NCBI GenBank assembly: GCA_012735495.1
Contig: JAAYHD010000035.1
Location: 1-34,940, forward strand
Direction: 5' to 3'
Source: Clostridiales bacterium
Lineage (GTDB): Bacteria > Bacillota > Clostridia > Lachnospirales > Lachnospiraceae
DNA: 34,940 bases
A model generated the notes under the pieces. That model was given only the letters and a program-made list of their open reading frames with translations, searched no databases and was not told the DNA's origin. This document shows positions 16,612 through 24,988 of the stretch, piece by piece. Both the position numbers and the translations under genes were made by a program. Positions within the stretch are counted from its first letter, which is position 1, and each line of letters starts with the position of its first letter.

Positions 16612-19116
16612 GTGAATATCAAAAAAAAGCTGATAATTATGGGCATTTGTATTGTCATCGTTATAGCCGTGCTTGCCGCAAATGTCATCCGAAAGTTTCA
16701 GTCAGATGATGGGAAGAATGACGGCAGGGATGAGGAAGTAAAGGAAAATGTTATAACCATAGGGGAGGCATACCGCCTGTTAAGCTACCTGGAATATGAC
16801 AAGGGTGACAGGGAATCCTTAAAGCTTGAGATAGTTTATACGGATGACGGTATGTCCGGCTGGTATGACAGATATGTGAATGCCGTATATAAAATGGGAC
16901 TTATCGAAAAGACGATAGAAACGTCTCCGGGCAAAGCTCTGACCATGGGGCAATGCAAGACACTGATAGATAGGCTTATTACAAAAAACCCGCTGTTTCA
17001 GGATGTATACGCCAGCCTTTCGTTTGATTTCATAAATGCCGACGCAGATATGACGATACCGCAGTTTTTGGAGTTGTATAACGCGGTTCTTGATTTGATT
17101 CCTTATGATGAACGGCCGGTCAGGGAGGAGGTACTGTTCATCCTTGACCGGGAAATCACGGAGGACGGAAGGGACAGGATAGTTGCCGGGAATGCAAGAT
17201 ATTATTACGAGCGCGCCGCCGATTATATCAAATTCTATTCCGATTCATATGAGAAGCCGGCGGCGGCATTATCAGGGGAAGAATTTCTTACACGGTTTGT
17301 CAATAAAGGAATTGAAGCATTAACCTGCGACAGTGAAATAGTGTATATTTCTGGAATATACGACGGCAGCATAACCCTTCATAATGTCTGGATCAAGGAA
17401 GGGAAGGGCTCGAAGGTTGATGCCTTTATCAACGGAATTCATAAGGAGCTAAAGACGCAGTTTAAGCTGTCCAAGGACATAGAGCAGGTGGTCGGCAACA
17501 TAACAATTGAAAATGAAAGGATTACAGCAATAAGCGTAAAGCCTGACATAATCCGAGGCAAGGTACTTATGACGGGCGATGATTTTATTGAGATAGAAGG
17601 CTACGGCAGAATTCCTCTTGAAGAAAACTACAGGATTTACAAGCTATACGGCGAGCTTGCCATGGAGAGAACCAACAGCATCCTGGTCGGCTATGATGTC
17701 ACGGCCTTTGTCGTGTCTGGAGGGAAGATAAGTGCGGCCTTGATTAAGGAAAGCATAAAGGCGGAGAATATAAGGGTCCTGATAAACACAACCGGATATA
17801 AGAGCATATACCATGAAAAAGTGGAACTGGGTGGGACGTCCGGTTTTACCGTCAAGGCCGGTGATGCGGAAACAGTTTATTCGGCCGATGAGACCTTGAC
17901 CGTAACTCCACAGGATGAGATTCTGTCGGAGGGGCGGGTGATTATTGAGCCTGTATCGGAGGACGGCAAGATTATTCTCCTCTCAGTTGAGCGTTCGGCA
18001 GGAGTTCCGAAATACAGGGGAAGAATAGAAATAATCCGGGACAACAACGGTCTTATTGTTGTCAACGAGCTGCCCCTCGAGGAATACCTCTATGCGGTAA
18101 TCCCAAGCGAAATGCCGACTTATTACGGCCTGGAGCCCCTGAAGGCCCAGGCGGTTTGCGCAAGAAGCTATGCTTACCGACACCTGCTTGCCAACAGCCT
18201 AAGCGAGTATGGAGCCCATGTGGATGACAGCGTGGCATACCAGGTTTACAACAACATAGAAGAGAACGAGGATTCTATCCTTGCAGTCAAGGATACCTAC
18301 GGCAAGGTCGTGGAATACAATGGAGAAGTTATCACGGCATATTACTTTTCAACCTCATGCGGCCATACGACTTCAATTGAGCATGTTTGGGCCAACGGCA
18401 CCGCCGTACCTTATCTGAGCGGCAGGCTGTTGGGTGTCGAGGAAGACAGCAAGGACGTGCTGTCCGGGGGCGGCAAAGGCAGCTTGTCCGTTGATTTGAC
18501 GAAGGAGGAAAATTTCAGGGATTTCATATTGAATCAAAGCTATGATACCTATGAAAAAGAGTTTAATTGGTACAGGTGGTATGTAACCATTGATGCTGAC
18601 GATATAAAAAGCAATATTGACAAAAAGCTTTCCGAACGCTATAAGGCCAATCCGGAGTTGGTAAAGACTCTTGTCAGCGGAAGCCCGTTGAGCAGTGATG
18701 CGGTATATGAAAGCATTCCTGTTGATACGGTGGGGGATATAGTGGACATTTTCGTTAAAACACGCGGTACCGGCGGAATAGCATATGAGCTTGTAATACG
18801 GGGAACAGAAAGAACAATCAAGGTTCAAACCGAATACAACATCCGGGTGCTTCTTTCGCCGTCTAATGCGGTTGTATACCGGCAGGACGGAAGCGGTGTT
18901 GACGGCCTGAGCCTTCTTCCAAGCGCGTTTTTCTTTATTGACTATAATATAGAAAATGATAAGCTTAAAAGCATATCGATATCCGGAGGCGGTTACGGCC
19001 ACGGAGTGGGAATGAGCCAGAACGGTGCTAAGGCATTGGCCGATGCGGGAAAAAGGTACGAAGATATAATCAAGTATTTTTACAGGGGAACCAGGTTGGG
19101 CTTTATATACGAGTAG
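16612..19116 (+). CDS. SpoIID/LytB domain protein with SLH-like N-terminal region
   Basis: An 834-residue exported protein with one N-terminal membrane helix (about 7-27). Residues about 45-170 resemble degenerate S-layer homology repeats: VITIGEAYRLLSYLEY, then WYDRYVNAVYKMGLI and ALTMGQCKTLIDRL. A beta-rich middle region follows. From about 460 to the end is the SpoIID/LytB domain, with LPLEEYLYAVIPSEMP near 486, LKAQAVCARSYAY, TSCGHTTSIEHVWA, and near 794 GGYGHGVGMSQNGAKAL. SpoIID is a lytic transglycosylase that cuts denuded glycan strands during engulfment, and LytB relatives modulate autolysins. Classical SpoIID is about 340 residues, so this is a much larger relative. The GTG start follows GGGAGGG. 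The 3' end is eight bases from the convergent YihY gene. Confidence 0.82.
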   Translation: MNIKKKLIIMGICIVIVIAVLAANVIRKFQSDDGKNDGRDEEVKENVITIGEAYRLLSYLEYDKGDRESLKLEIVYTDDGMSGWYDRYVNAVYKMGLIEKTIETSPGKALTMGQCKTLIDRLITKNPLFQDVYASLSFDFINADADMTIPQFLELYNAVLDLIPYDERPVREEVLFILDREITEDGRDRIVAGNARYYYERAADYIKFYSDSYEKPAAALSGEEFLTRFVNKGIEALTCDSEIVYISGIYDGSITLHNVWIKEGKGSKVDAFINGIHKELKTQFKLSKDIEQVVGNITIENERITAISVKPDIIRGKVLMTGDDFIEIEGYGRIPLEENYRIYKLYGELAMERTNSILVGYDVTAFVVSGGKISAALIKESIKAENIRVLINTTGYKSIYHEKVELGGTSGFTVKAGDAETVYSADETLTVTPQDEILSEGRVIIEPVSEDGKIILLSVERSAGVPKYRGRIEIIRDNNGLIVVNELPLEEYLYAVIPSEMPTYYGLEPLKAQAVCARSYAYRHLLANSLSEYGAHVDDSVAYQVYNNIEENEDSILAVKDTYGKVVEYNGEVITAYYFSTSCGHTTSIEHVWANGTAVPYLSGRLLGVEEDSKDVLSGGGKGSLSVDLTKEENFRDFILNQSYDTYEKEFNWYRWYVTIDADDIKSNIDKKLSERYKANPELVKTLVSGSPLSSDAVYESIPVDTVGDIVDIFVKTRGTGGIAYELVIRGTERTIKVQTEYNIRVLLSPSNAVVYRQDGSGVDGLSLLPSAFFFIDYNIENDKLKSISISGGGYGHGVGMSQNGAKALADAGKRYEDIIKYFYRGTRLGFIYE

Positions 19117-19124
19117 TACCGGAA

Positions 19125-19988
19125 TTATTCCTCAGAGTCGTTTTTATAGATTTGCTTTATCTTTTCGGATATGGCTTTCTTTTGAAACAGTTGGTTCAGC
19201 TCGGCGCCGATAAACAGAAGATACATGCAGGAATACATCCATAACATGAACAGAACAATTGTTGTAAGGCTTCCATACATGGATGCGTAGTTGGAGTAGT
19301 GGTCGATATAATAGGAGAATGCATACGAGAATCCCATCCATCCGGCGGAGCATATCAACGCTCCGGGCAGCTCCCTTGACGGCTTTGTCTTTCTGTTCGG
19401 AATGGCGACATATATGAACAGGAAGAATAAGAGCAGTACGATCATACCTACAATCGTCCGAAGACTAATGACCAGCAGGGCCAGCTTCTGCATGACCGGA
19501 AAACGGGTTACGATCCAGAGGTACAGCTTGTTGCCGAAGACGAACAAGATCATGGTAATAATCAGTATTACGGCGAATATCAGGGTGTATAGGGTGGATA
19601 TAAGCCTTTTGAGAATGGATTTCCTGGTTTCCGGTATATCGTATACGAAATTCAATCCATTCATTATGGCAAGGAAGCCCTTGCTGGCTGACCATAAGGC
19701 CGTAATGGCGGTCAGAGATATTAGTGTTCCGGTGTTTGTTTTACTATATATTTCTGTTATTACAAGGACGATAAAAGAATTGAACGCGTGGGGAAAAACA
19801 CGGGTAACAATATTTAAAACCGTGCTTTCTTCCAATGAGAAGAAAGGGACTATGCTCAGCAAAAACATAATGAACGGGAAAAAGGAGATGATTATGAAGA
19901 AGGCCGCCTGGGCTGAAAAGGCCGACACATGGTCATCTCTTATTCTTTTTGAAATCATGTTCAGCATTTTGATGGTTGATTTGAACAT
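19125..19988 (-). CDS. YihY/BrkB family membrane protein
   Basis: A 287-residue protein with six hydrophobic helices. The N-terminal region DDHVSAFSAQAAFFIIISFF, followed by PFIMFLLSI, and the later YVAIPNRKTKPSRELPGAL are typical of the YihY/UPF0761 family, long misnamed ribonuclease BN. Family members are integral membrane proteins of uncertain function. ATG 19988 is preferred over an upstream in-frame TTG at 20000 because a GAGG lies six bases before it, although the site is weak. The C-terminus is polar and charged (KKAISEKIKQIYKNDSEE). It shares strand with the lipoprotein gene upstream at 20150. Confidence 0.85.
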   Translation of the reverse strand: MFKSTIKMLNMISKRIRDDHVSAFSAQAAFFIIISFFPFIMFLLSIVPFFSLEESTVLNIVTRVFPHAFNSFIVLVITEIYSKTNTGTLISLTAITALWSASKGFLAIMNGLNFVYDIPETRKSILKRLISTLYTLIFAVILIITMILFVFGNKLYLWIVTRFPVMQKLALLVISLRTIVGMIVLLLFFLFIYVAIPNRKTKPSRELPGALICSAGWMGFSYAFSYYIDHYSNYASMYGSLTTIVLFMLWMYSCMYLLFIGAELNQLFQKKAISEKIKQIYKNDSEE

Positions 19989-20093
19989 GGCATACCTCAA
20001 TTATTACATGATTTATATGATTTCATGGATCAAACCGCTTAACCGCATAGCCTTGTTTGTTTGAAGCATATTACTTGGTTTATTTGATTATTA

Positions 20094-20116
20094 TCGAAAA
20101 ACCCTCGGTTTTTTGT
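20094..20116 (-). terminator. Weak hairpin between the lipoprotein and YihY genes
   Basis: AAAAACC and GGTTTTT flank a CTC loop, giving a near-symmetric AT-rich stem that has T runs in both orientations. It may terminate some minus-strand transcripts after the lipoprotein gene. The stem has only two G-C pairs. Confidence 0.35.
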
Positions 20117-20149
20117 TACATCATGATATTATATTATCTTTGATTAAAT

Positions 20150-21175
20150 TTAATCACCATAAGGTATAAATGAATCCAGGTCGATACTGTCCCAGTAATC
20201 ATAATTGATGGTTATGTCATAATCCTTGAGCAGCATTTCATAATGAGCTTTAAAAAGGGATGTTCTTTTGTTCATTACAGCGGTGTTCACGGCTTCTTCA
20301 TAGCGGGAGGGCGAATTGTTGTCCAGCATATGGATGATATAATAACCGAACTTGGTTATTGTTATGTCGCTGTAATCCCCGTTGTTTAAACTCCTGGCCG
20401 CTTCCTTATATTCACTCTCAGCGGTGATGTCACTTAATATAAAGCTTCTTTTGTAATATGAAATACCGTCAATCCGGTCCAGGACCGCATTAAAGTCATA
20501 ACCGTCCTTAATAAGCTGTTTTGCAAGCATAATCCTCTCAAAGGCTTCGTCCAGTTCATCTTCCTTAAGGGAGAGAATTTGCCCATCCACATATCTTACC
20601 GTGGGAACGTAAATGCATTCCGTAACATATTCCCTGTATTCGTCCGGATTCATGGCATTTCTTATTGCTTTTTCATCAATCTTGAAGCTGCTGGTTACAG
20701 CGGCATAATATTTATCGGCAAGTGCCGCCTTATTATAGGCTTTTATAATTAAATCTCTTGTCAGCCCTGTATCGGCAAGCTCTTCGTCCGACATGGAGGA
20801 AAGAATCCCGTCAACCCTTTTTTCCGAGGCGGCCATTTCGGCAGCGCTTAAGGAAAGGCCTTCCTTTTTTGCCTGTCTGGACAGGATTTCATAATAAACA
20901 ACCCTGGCCAGGATCATGTTCTTAGAAATCTGTTCCATGGACACGCCGTCGACTTCATATTCCCAGTAATCGATGCCAAGTATGTCTCCGTAGGTGTCGT
21001 TCAGCGTATTTCCTTCCTGCCTGGTAATGTAGATGTCAAAAAGAAAATCCTTTATGGTAAGCCTGTCTTTATCTATCTCAACAACAGCTTCATTCCTTTT
21101 GCATGAGGACAGAATGAGGGCGGGGACAAAAATAATGATTAAAAAAATAATATGTGCAATGCGCTTCCTTGCCAT
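20150..21175 (-). CDS. PrsA/SurA-like foldase lipoprotein (putative peptidyl-prolyl isomerase)
   Basis: A 341-residue lipoprotein. The signal peptide is basic then hydrophobic and ends in the lipobox LSSC with Cys at about residue 25. An N-terminal SurA-like helical region follows (long helices with EILSRQAKKEGLSLSAAEMA). The region about 225-300 resembles a degenerate parvulin domain (AKQLIKDGYDFNAVLDRI, LNNGDYSDITITKFGYYIIH), matching the family's AxxLxxxLxxGxdFaxla and GdvsxpvetxfGyhIi pattern. Such proteins fold secreted proteins at the outer face of the membrane. Catalytic activity is unproven because the parvulin core is divergent. The ATG follows GGGGGGTAAGCAC. It is transcribed from the promoter at 21209-21236. 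Confidence 0.75.
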   Translation of the reverse strand: MARKRIAHIIFLIIIFVPALILSSCKRNEAVVEIDKDRLTIKDFLFDIYITRQEGNTLNDTYGDILGIDYWEYEVDGVSMEQISKNMILARVVYYEILSRQAKKEGLSLSAAEMAASEKRVDGILSSMSDEELADTGLTRDLIIKAYNKAALADKYYAAVTSSFKIDEKAIRNAMNPDEYREYVTECIYVPTVRYVDGQILSLKEDELDEAFERIMLAKQLIKDGYDFNAVLDRIDGISYYKRSFILSDITAESEYKEAARSLNNGDYSDITITKFGYYIIHMLDNNSPSRYEEAVNTAVMNKRTSLFKAHYEMLLKDYDITINYDYWDSIDLDSFIPYGD

Positions 21176-21208
21176 GTGCTTACCCCCCGGATAACACTCT
21201 GTACTATA

Positions 21209-21236
21209 ATTGTAAAGTATTTATTTTTTTAGTCAA
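21209..21236 (-). promoter_or_regulatory. SigmaA promoter for the foldase lipoprotein gene
   Basis: On the minus strand TTGACT (21231-21236), a 16-base spacer and TACAAT (21209-21214) lie 34 bases upstream of the start codon. Confidence 0.75.
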
Positions 21237-21248
21237 GTAATAAGGCCG

Positions 21249-21283
21249 TCCATACGGTGTTATAAATAATTTTTCCGTATGGA
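21249..21283. repeat. Perfect 9-bp inverted repeat between divergent promoters
   Basis: TCCATACGG (21249-21257) and CCGTATGGA (21275-21283) are separated by 17 AT-rich bases. It lies between the minus promoter (21209-21236) and the plus promoter (21296-21324), so a dyad operator is possible. No T run follows the stem. Confidence 0.55.
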
Positions 21284-21295
21284 AAGCATAAACTC

Positions 21296-21324
21296 TTGAT
21301 TTTTACATGCATAATGGTTATGAT
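21296..21324 (+). promoter_or_regulatory. Promoter for the small ORF and TPR protein genes
   Basis: TTGATT (21296-21301), a 17-base spacer and TATGAT (21319-21324) lie about 60 bases before the small ORF at 21386. Confidence 0.6.
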
Positions 21325-21385
21325 GATAGATAGGAGTAATTAGATAAATATGGATATATTTATTACCGTGTAAGGAGTAATGAAG

Positions 21386-21544
21386 ATGATTAATTTTGAG
21401 GATGAAATTGAGAAATTCCAACCGAGCTTGGAAATAGAGCAAGCGGAGGATGTTATCTATAATAATGATTTAACTGATATTACGGATATTTTGAAGGACT
21501 TACTGAAAGAGAAGAGCAAGACCTATTATGATGAAAGAGGTTAG
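21386..21544 (+). CDS. 52-residue acidic small protein, unrecognised
   Basis: An ATG at 21386 follows AAGGAGTAATGAAG with ideal spacing and opens a 52-residue frame ending at TAG 21542-21544. The protein is acidic and helical: it begins MINFEDEIEKFQPSLEIEQA and ends with a DLTDITDILKDLLKEKSK segment. It has no Cys, no membrane segment and no known domain that I recognise. An in-frame ATG six bases upstream overlaps the ribosome binding site and is less likely. It is 13 bases before the zinc-ribbon/TPR gene, with which it is almost certainly co-transcribed; it may be a partner of that protein. Confidence 0.75.
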   Translation: MINFEDEIEKFQPSLEIEQAEDVIYNNDLTDITDILKDLLKEKSKTYYDERG

Positions 21545-21557
21545 GTGGGAATAGCTT

Positions 21558-22964
21558 ATGGTTTGCCCAAATTGCAGAAGCAATGTGTCCGACAAGAGAA
21601 TCCGCTGCGACCGCTGTGGACAGGACCTTGAAATATACAAAAAGGTTTACAGGGTTTCTAACATGTATTACAACCAGGGTCTTGCAAAGGCAAGGGTCAG
21701 GGATTTATCGGGGGCAATTATTGCATTAAGGAAAAGCCTGGAATTAAACAAACTGAATACCAATGCGAGGAACCTCCTGGGATTGATTTATTTCGAGATG
21801 GGTGAAACCGTAGCCGCACTTAGTGAATGGGTTATAAGCAAGCATTTTCAGCCTGACAACAACGATACCGACAGGTATATTAACAGCGTTCAGGAGAATC
21901 CCACCAAGCTGGACAACCTTAACCAGGCCATAAAGAGGTATAACAATGCTTTATCTTTTGCAAAACAGGGAAGCGATGACCTGGCAATTATCCAGCTTAA
22001 GAGGGTGCTGCAGCTCAATCCCAATTTCATCAGGGCATATCATTTGATTTCCTTATTATATATGAAGAACGGCGAGAGGGAAAAGGCAAAAAAATGCCTG
22101 TCCAAGGCCGCCCGCATAGATGTCAACAACACTACTACCTTAAGATATCTCAAGGAGCTGGAACCTCAAACCGCAGCGGGAAAGGAAGGAGATGCTTCGG
22201 TAAATGACGATAAGGATGCAACCTCGTCAATCATGCCGGTCACCTCTTACCGTGAGGAAAAACCAAATGTTATGGCATTTGTGAACCTGATTATCGGAGT
22301 GCTGATAGGACTGGCGGTTGCTGCCTTTTTAATTTTCCCGACAATCAAAAATAAGGATGCCAATAACGATGTCGCGAGAAACCATGAGGATTACAGCGCG
22401 GGTTTGGCTGCCCTTGAAGAAAAGGATGCTATCATAGAACAGCTTCAGAATGAAAAGGATGAGTTGGAGACGACGGTGGCAACCCTGAGAGCGGAGCTTG
22501 ATAGCATTATCATTCCTGAGGTCAACCCTAATCTATATGATTCCCTGTTTGAGATTTCATCGCTGTTAACCGAGGAGTTCAGCAAGGAGGAAAGGGACAG
22601 GGATTTCAAACAGATAGCTGAAAAGCTCAGATTGCTGGACACCAGTATGTATGAGACCGATGCGGCCCTTCAGCTGGCGGATAAGTTTAAGCAGATGGTT
22701 TATCCTATAGCTTCCGAGCAGTTTTATGATACCGGCCATGATATATACGGCGAGGGAAGGTATGAAGAAGCATTACAATATCTACTCCAAGCATATTATT
22801 TTAATCCCGATAACTATGATGCGATATATTTTATCGGCCGTGCTTACCACAGGCTGCAGGATTATGATAACGCAAAAATATATTATGAATTAATCGTGAA
22901 TAACTTCCAGGACACAAGAAGATATGACAGCGCAAAGAGCTACCTGGGACAGATTCAGGACTGA
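21558..22964 (+). CDS. Zinc-ribbon, TPR and coiled-coil membrane protein
   Basis: A 468-residue protein of unknown function. A zinc ribbon at the N-terminus has C3, C6, C17 and C20 (CPNC, CDRC). Tetratricopeptide repeats follow at about 36-110 and 125-200 (for example LSGAIIALRKSLELN, DLAIIQLKRVLQLNPNFIRA). One membrane helix lies at about 237-258, a coiled coil at about 280-315 (EEKDAIIEQLQNEKDELETT), and further TPRs near the C-terminus (YEEALQYLLQAYYFNPDNYD, AKIYYELIVNN). The zinc ribbon and first TPRs should face the cytoplasm and the C-terminal TPRs the outside, which suggests a scaffold across the membrane. A terminator follows. Confidence 0.8.
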   Translation: MVCPNCRSNVSDKRIRCDRCGQDLEIYKKVYRVSNMYYNQGLAKARVRDLSGAIIALRKSLELNKLNTNARNLLGLIYFEMGETVAALSEWVISKHFQPDNNDTDRYINSVQENPTKLDNLNQAIKRYNNALSFAKQGSDDLAIIQLKRVLQLNPNFIRAYHLISLLYMKNGEREKAKKCLSKAARIDVNNTTTLRYLKELEPQTAAGKEGDASVNDDKDATSSIMPVTSYREEKPNVMAFVNLIIGVLIGLAVAAFLIFPTIKNKDANNDVARNHEDYSAGLAALEEKDAIIEQLQNEKDELETTVATLRAELDSIIIPEVNPNLYDSLFEISSLLTEEFSKEERDRDFKQIAEKLRLLDTSMYETDAALQLADKFKQMVYPIASEQFYDTGHDIYGEGRYEEALQYLLQAYYFNPDNYDAIYFIGRAYHRLQDYDNAKIYYELIVNNFQDTRRYDSAKSYLGQIQD

Positions 22965-23017
22965 CAGACAGCGGATGAACATAAGAATATTATTATAACA
23001 TACCGATGATAACCGAT

Positions 23018-23069
23018 AAAAAGACGTTTTTGCAGAATGAGCTTATCATTTGGCAAAATGTCTTTTTTT
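23018..23069 (+). terminator. Intrinsic terminator after the TPR gene
   Basis: AAAAGACGTTTTTGC (from 23020) pairs with GGCAAAATGTCTTTT, with one bulged T and a G-T pair. An inner AATGA/TCATT stem lies around GCTTA. Seven T follow the stem. Confidence 0.85.
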
Positions 23070-23137
23070 CATAACCTATGCTGTAAATAAATGTATATAA
23101 ATAACTATATTTAACATGATAGGAGGTGAGTCTCAGC

Positions 23138-23506
23138 ATGCAGGATAATGGGAAGCATGGCAGCAACGCAACCTATGAAATAAACCGGCGATGCCTGGTT
23201 ATCAGACTGAATGAAGAGCTGGACCATCATAATGCTGTTCAAATCAGGGAAAAGGCGGACAGGGTAATAGATAGGAACCATGTTAAGCACATAGTCTTTG
23301 ATTTTTCAGAATCCGGATTCATGGACAGTGCCGGTATAGGGGTGATTATGGGCAGATATAAAAAAGTTATGTTTGTTGGAGGCAAGATTGCCGTAACCGG
23401 TGTCAATTCTACAGTGGACAGGATTTTGCGCTTGTCGGGGCTTTATAAAATTATACAAAAATTTGATACGGTGGAGTCGGCATTGAATTTCCTAAATACA
23501 AAATGA
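23138..23506 (+). CDS. spoIIAA: Anti-sigma F factor antagonist SpoIIAA
   Basis: A 122-residue STAS-domain protein. In the forespore it binds SpoIIAB and frees sigmaF. The phosphorylated serine is S64 in [15 protein letters not shown], the family hallmark; SpoIIAB phosphorylates it and SpoIIE removes the phosphate. The ATG at 23138 is chosen because AGGAGG ends 11 bases before it; the in-frame GTG at 23126 overlaps the ribosome binding site. It is first of the spoIIA operon; no clear sigmaH promoter was recognised in the 68 bases after the upstream terminator. Confidence 0.95.
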   Translation: MQDNGKHGSNATYEINRRCLVIRLNEELDHHNAVQIREKADRVIDRNHVKHIVFDFSESGFMDSAGIGVIMGRYKKVMFVGGKIAVTGVNSTVDRILRLSGLYKIIQKFDTVESALNFLNTK

Positions 23507-23525
23507 AAGGAGACAAGATTTTAAT

Positions 23526-23975
23526 ATGGATAATACGAACAGGATGGTTCTTGAGTTTGAAAGCAAATCGCAGAATGAGAGCTTTGCGAGAACGGTAATT
23601 GCCGCGTTTGCCGCTGCCATGGACCCGACTATCGAGGAGCTGGCAGATATAAAAACAGCCGTATCGGAGGCGGTAACAAACTGCATAATACACGGATATC
23701 CGGATTGTATAGGCATGATTACGATGAGAGCCTTTATAAGCGGAAATGAAATCACCATTGAGGTGGAGGATTTTGGAACAGGTATTGAGGATATCAAAAA
23801 GGCAATGGAACCCTTATATACGTCCAGGCCTGAGCTTGAGCGGTCCGGCATGGGATTTTCCTTTATGGAGGCTTTCATGGACGATTTGGAGGTGGAATCC
23901 GTAGTAGGGGCGGGGACCCTGGTGCGAATGAAGAAGCGTATCGGTAAACAACCGTTTATCGGACTGACACATTGA
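23526..23975 (+). CDS. spoIIAB: Anti-sigma F factor / serine kinase SpoIIAB
   Basis: A 149-residue GHKL-fold kinase that binds and holds sigmaF and phosphorylates SpoIIAA. The N-box is [13 protein letters not shown] (47-59), with Glu49 and Asn52 in the ATP and Mg positions. The G1 box is EDFGTG (81-86) and the G2 box [13 protein letters not shown] (107-119). The length fits the family. ATG 23526 follows AAAGGAGACAAGATTTTAAT. It lies 19 bases after spoIIAA and 54 bases before sigF. Confidence 0.95.
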   Translation: MDNTNRMVLEFESKSQNESFARTVIAAFAAAMDPTIEELADIKTAVSEAVTNCIIHGYPDCIGMITMRAFISGNEITIEVEDFGTGIEDIKKAMEPLYTSRPELERSGMGFSFMEAFMDDLEVESVVGAGTLVRMKKRIGKQPFIGLTH

Positions 23976-24029
23976 ACCGGACATACTAAACCAAACGTAC
24001 ATAAATAGCTGAAGGGAGTGAGGTTTGAT

Positions 24030-24746
24030 GTGGATACGCTCGAGTTGATTAAAATGTCCAGGGAAGGCGATAAAGAAGCAAGAGAACGGATCGTGGAACA
24101 GAATGCGGGCCTTGTATGGAGTATAGTCAGAAGATTCGCCAACCGCGGCCATGAAATGGAGGATCTGTTTCAGATCGGAACCATCGGCCTGCTTAAGGCG
24201 ATTGACAAATTTGATTATTCATATGATGTAAAATTCTCAACATATGCCGTCCCGATGATTACCGGTGAAATAAAGCGTTTTCTAAGAGATGACGGCATGA
24301 TAAAGGTAAGCAGAAGTCTTAAGGAAAGTGCCGCAAAAATCAGGGCATTCAGGGAAAAATACGGCAGCATCTACGGCGGTGAGCCGACGGTTGAGGAGAT
24401 ATCCGAGGAGCTTGGGCTTCCAAAGGATGAAATACTTATGGCCCTGGAAACGGGGGCAGAAATAGAATCACTTCATAAAACGATTTACCAGGGTGACGGC
24501 AGCCCGATATACTTGATTGATAAACTGGCGGAAGCCAAGGATGAAAGTGAAGATACGATTGACAAGCTTGCATTGAATGAAATAATTGCTTCGCTTAATG
24601 AAAGGGAGCAGCAGATAATCAAGCTTAGATACTTTAATGATAGAACACAGACAGATATCGCAAAGGAACTTGGAATATCCCAGGTACAGGTCTCAAGGAT
24701 GGAAAAAAGGATTTTAAAAATACTGAGAGACAAGCTTGGCGCTTAA
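24030..24746 (+). CDS. sigF: RNA polymerase sigma-F factor
   Basis: A 238-residue sigma-70 family factor, the first forespore-specific sigma. Region 2 is MEDLFQIGTIGLLKAIDKF followed by FSTYAVPMITGEIKRFLRDD, region 3 is near SRSLKESAAKIRAFREKYG, and region 4 has LNEREQQIIKLRYFNDRTQT and the helix-turn-helix DIAKELGISQVQVSRMEKRI. The start is uncertain: GTG 24030 is preferred, with GGAGTGAGG upstream; an in-frame GTG at 24018 would add four residues but abuts GAAGGGAG. SigmaF is held inactive by SpoIIAB encoded just upstream. A palindromic terminator follows. Confidence 0.95.
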   Translation: MDTLELIKMSREGDKEARERIVEQNAGLVWSIVRRFANRGHEMEDLFQIGTIGLLKAIDKFDYSYDVKFSTYAVPMITGEIKRFLRDDGMIKVSRSLKESAAKIRAFREKYGSIYGGEPTVEEISEELGLPKDEILMALETGAEIESLHKTIYQGDGSPIYLIDKLAEAKDESEDTIDKLALNEIIASLNEREQQIIKLRYFNDRTQTDIAKELGISQVQVSRMEKRILKILRDKLGA

Positions 24747-24798
24747 TCATGCATTGAATTTCCTGAATAATAAAATGTAAAAAACACATAATAATACC

Positions 24799-24825
24799 AA
24801 ACATCAGGTTATAACCTGATGTTTT
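24799..24825 (+). terminator. Palindromic terminator after sigF
   Basis: A perfect 26-base palindrome spans 24799-24824 (AAACATCAGGTT and AACCTGATGTTT around a central AT), folding as an 11-bp stem with a four-base loop and ending in TTTT. It also forms the first copy of the repeat array that follows. Confidence 0.8.
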
Positions 24826-24930
24826 AAGATTAGGCTATAACCTGATGTTTTGGCATCATGGCTGAAAACCGGATGTTCAGCGCCAGGCTGTCAACCTGAT
24901 GTTTCAGCATCTGGCTGACAGTATGTTTTT
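24807..24930. repeat. Five degenerate 26-27 bp tandem repeats between sigF and spoVA
   Basis: Copies begin with GG at 24807, 24833, 24860, 24886 and 24913, a spacing of 26, 27, 26 and 27 bases. The core is GGCTATAACCTGATGTTTT followed by GGCATCA or a variant; the fourth copy has GGCTGTCAACCTGATGTTTC, the third is more divergent and the fifth is partial. The first copy overlaps the sigF terminator palindrome, so ACATCAGGTT can pair with AACCTGATGT in copies 1, 2 and 4. No open frame covers it convincingly. Confidence 0.75.
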
Positions 24931-24988
24931 ATCCCACAGGTTTATGTCCAGATGTATTATTAATTCAATTATGGCTTGGAGAGATATC

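Noticed and set aside
18373-19002. 209-codon minus-strand frame inside the SpoIID-domain gene
   Set aside because: It overlaps the conserved SpoIID region on the other strand and has no start signal.
23126-23137. GTG start for SpoIIAA
   Set aside because: The GTG is part of the AGGAGGTG ribosome binding site; the ATG at 23138 is properly spaced.
24807-24930. CRISPR array
   Set aside because: The repeated units are contiguous and degenerate, with no unique spacers between them and no cas genes nearby.
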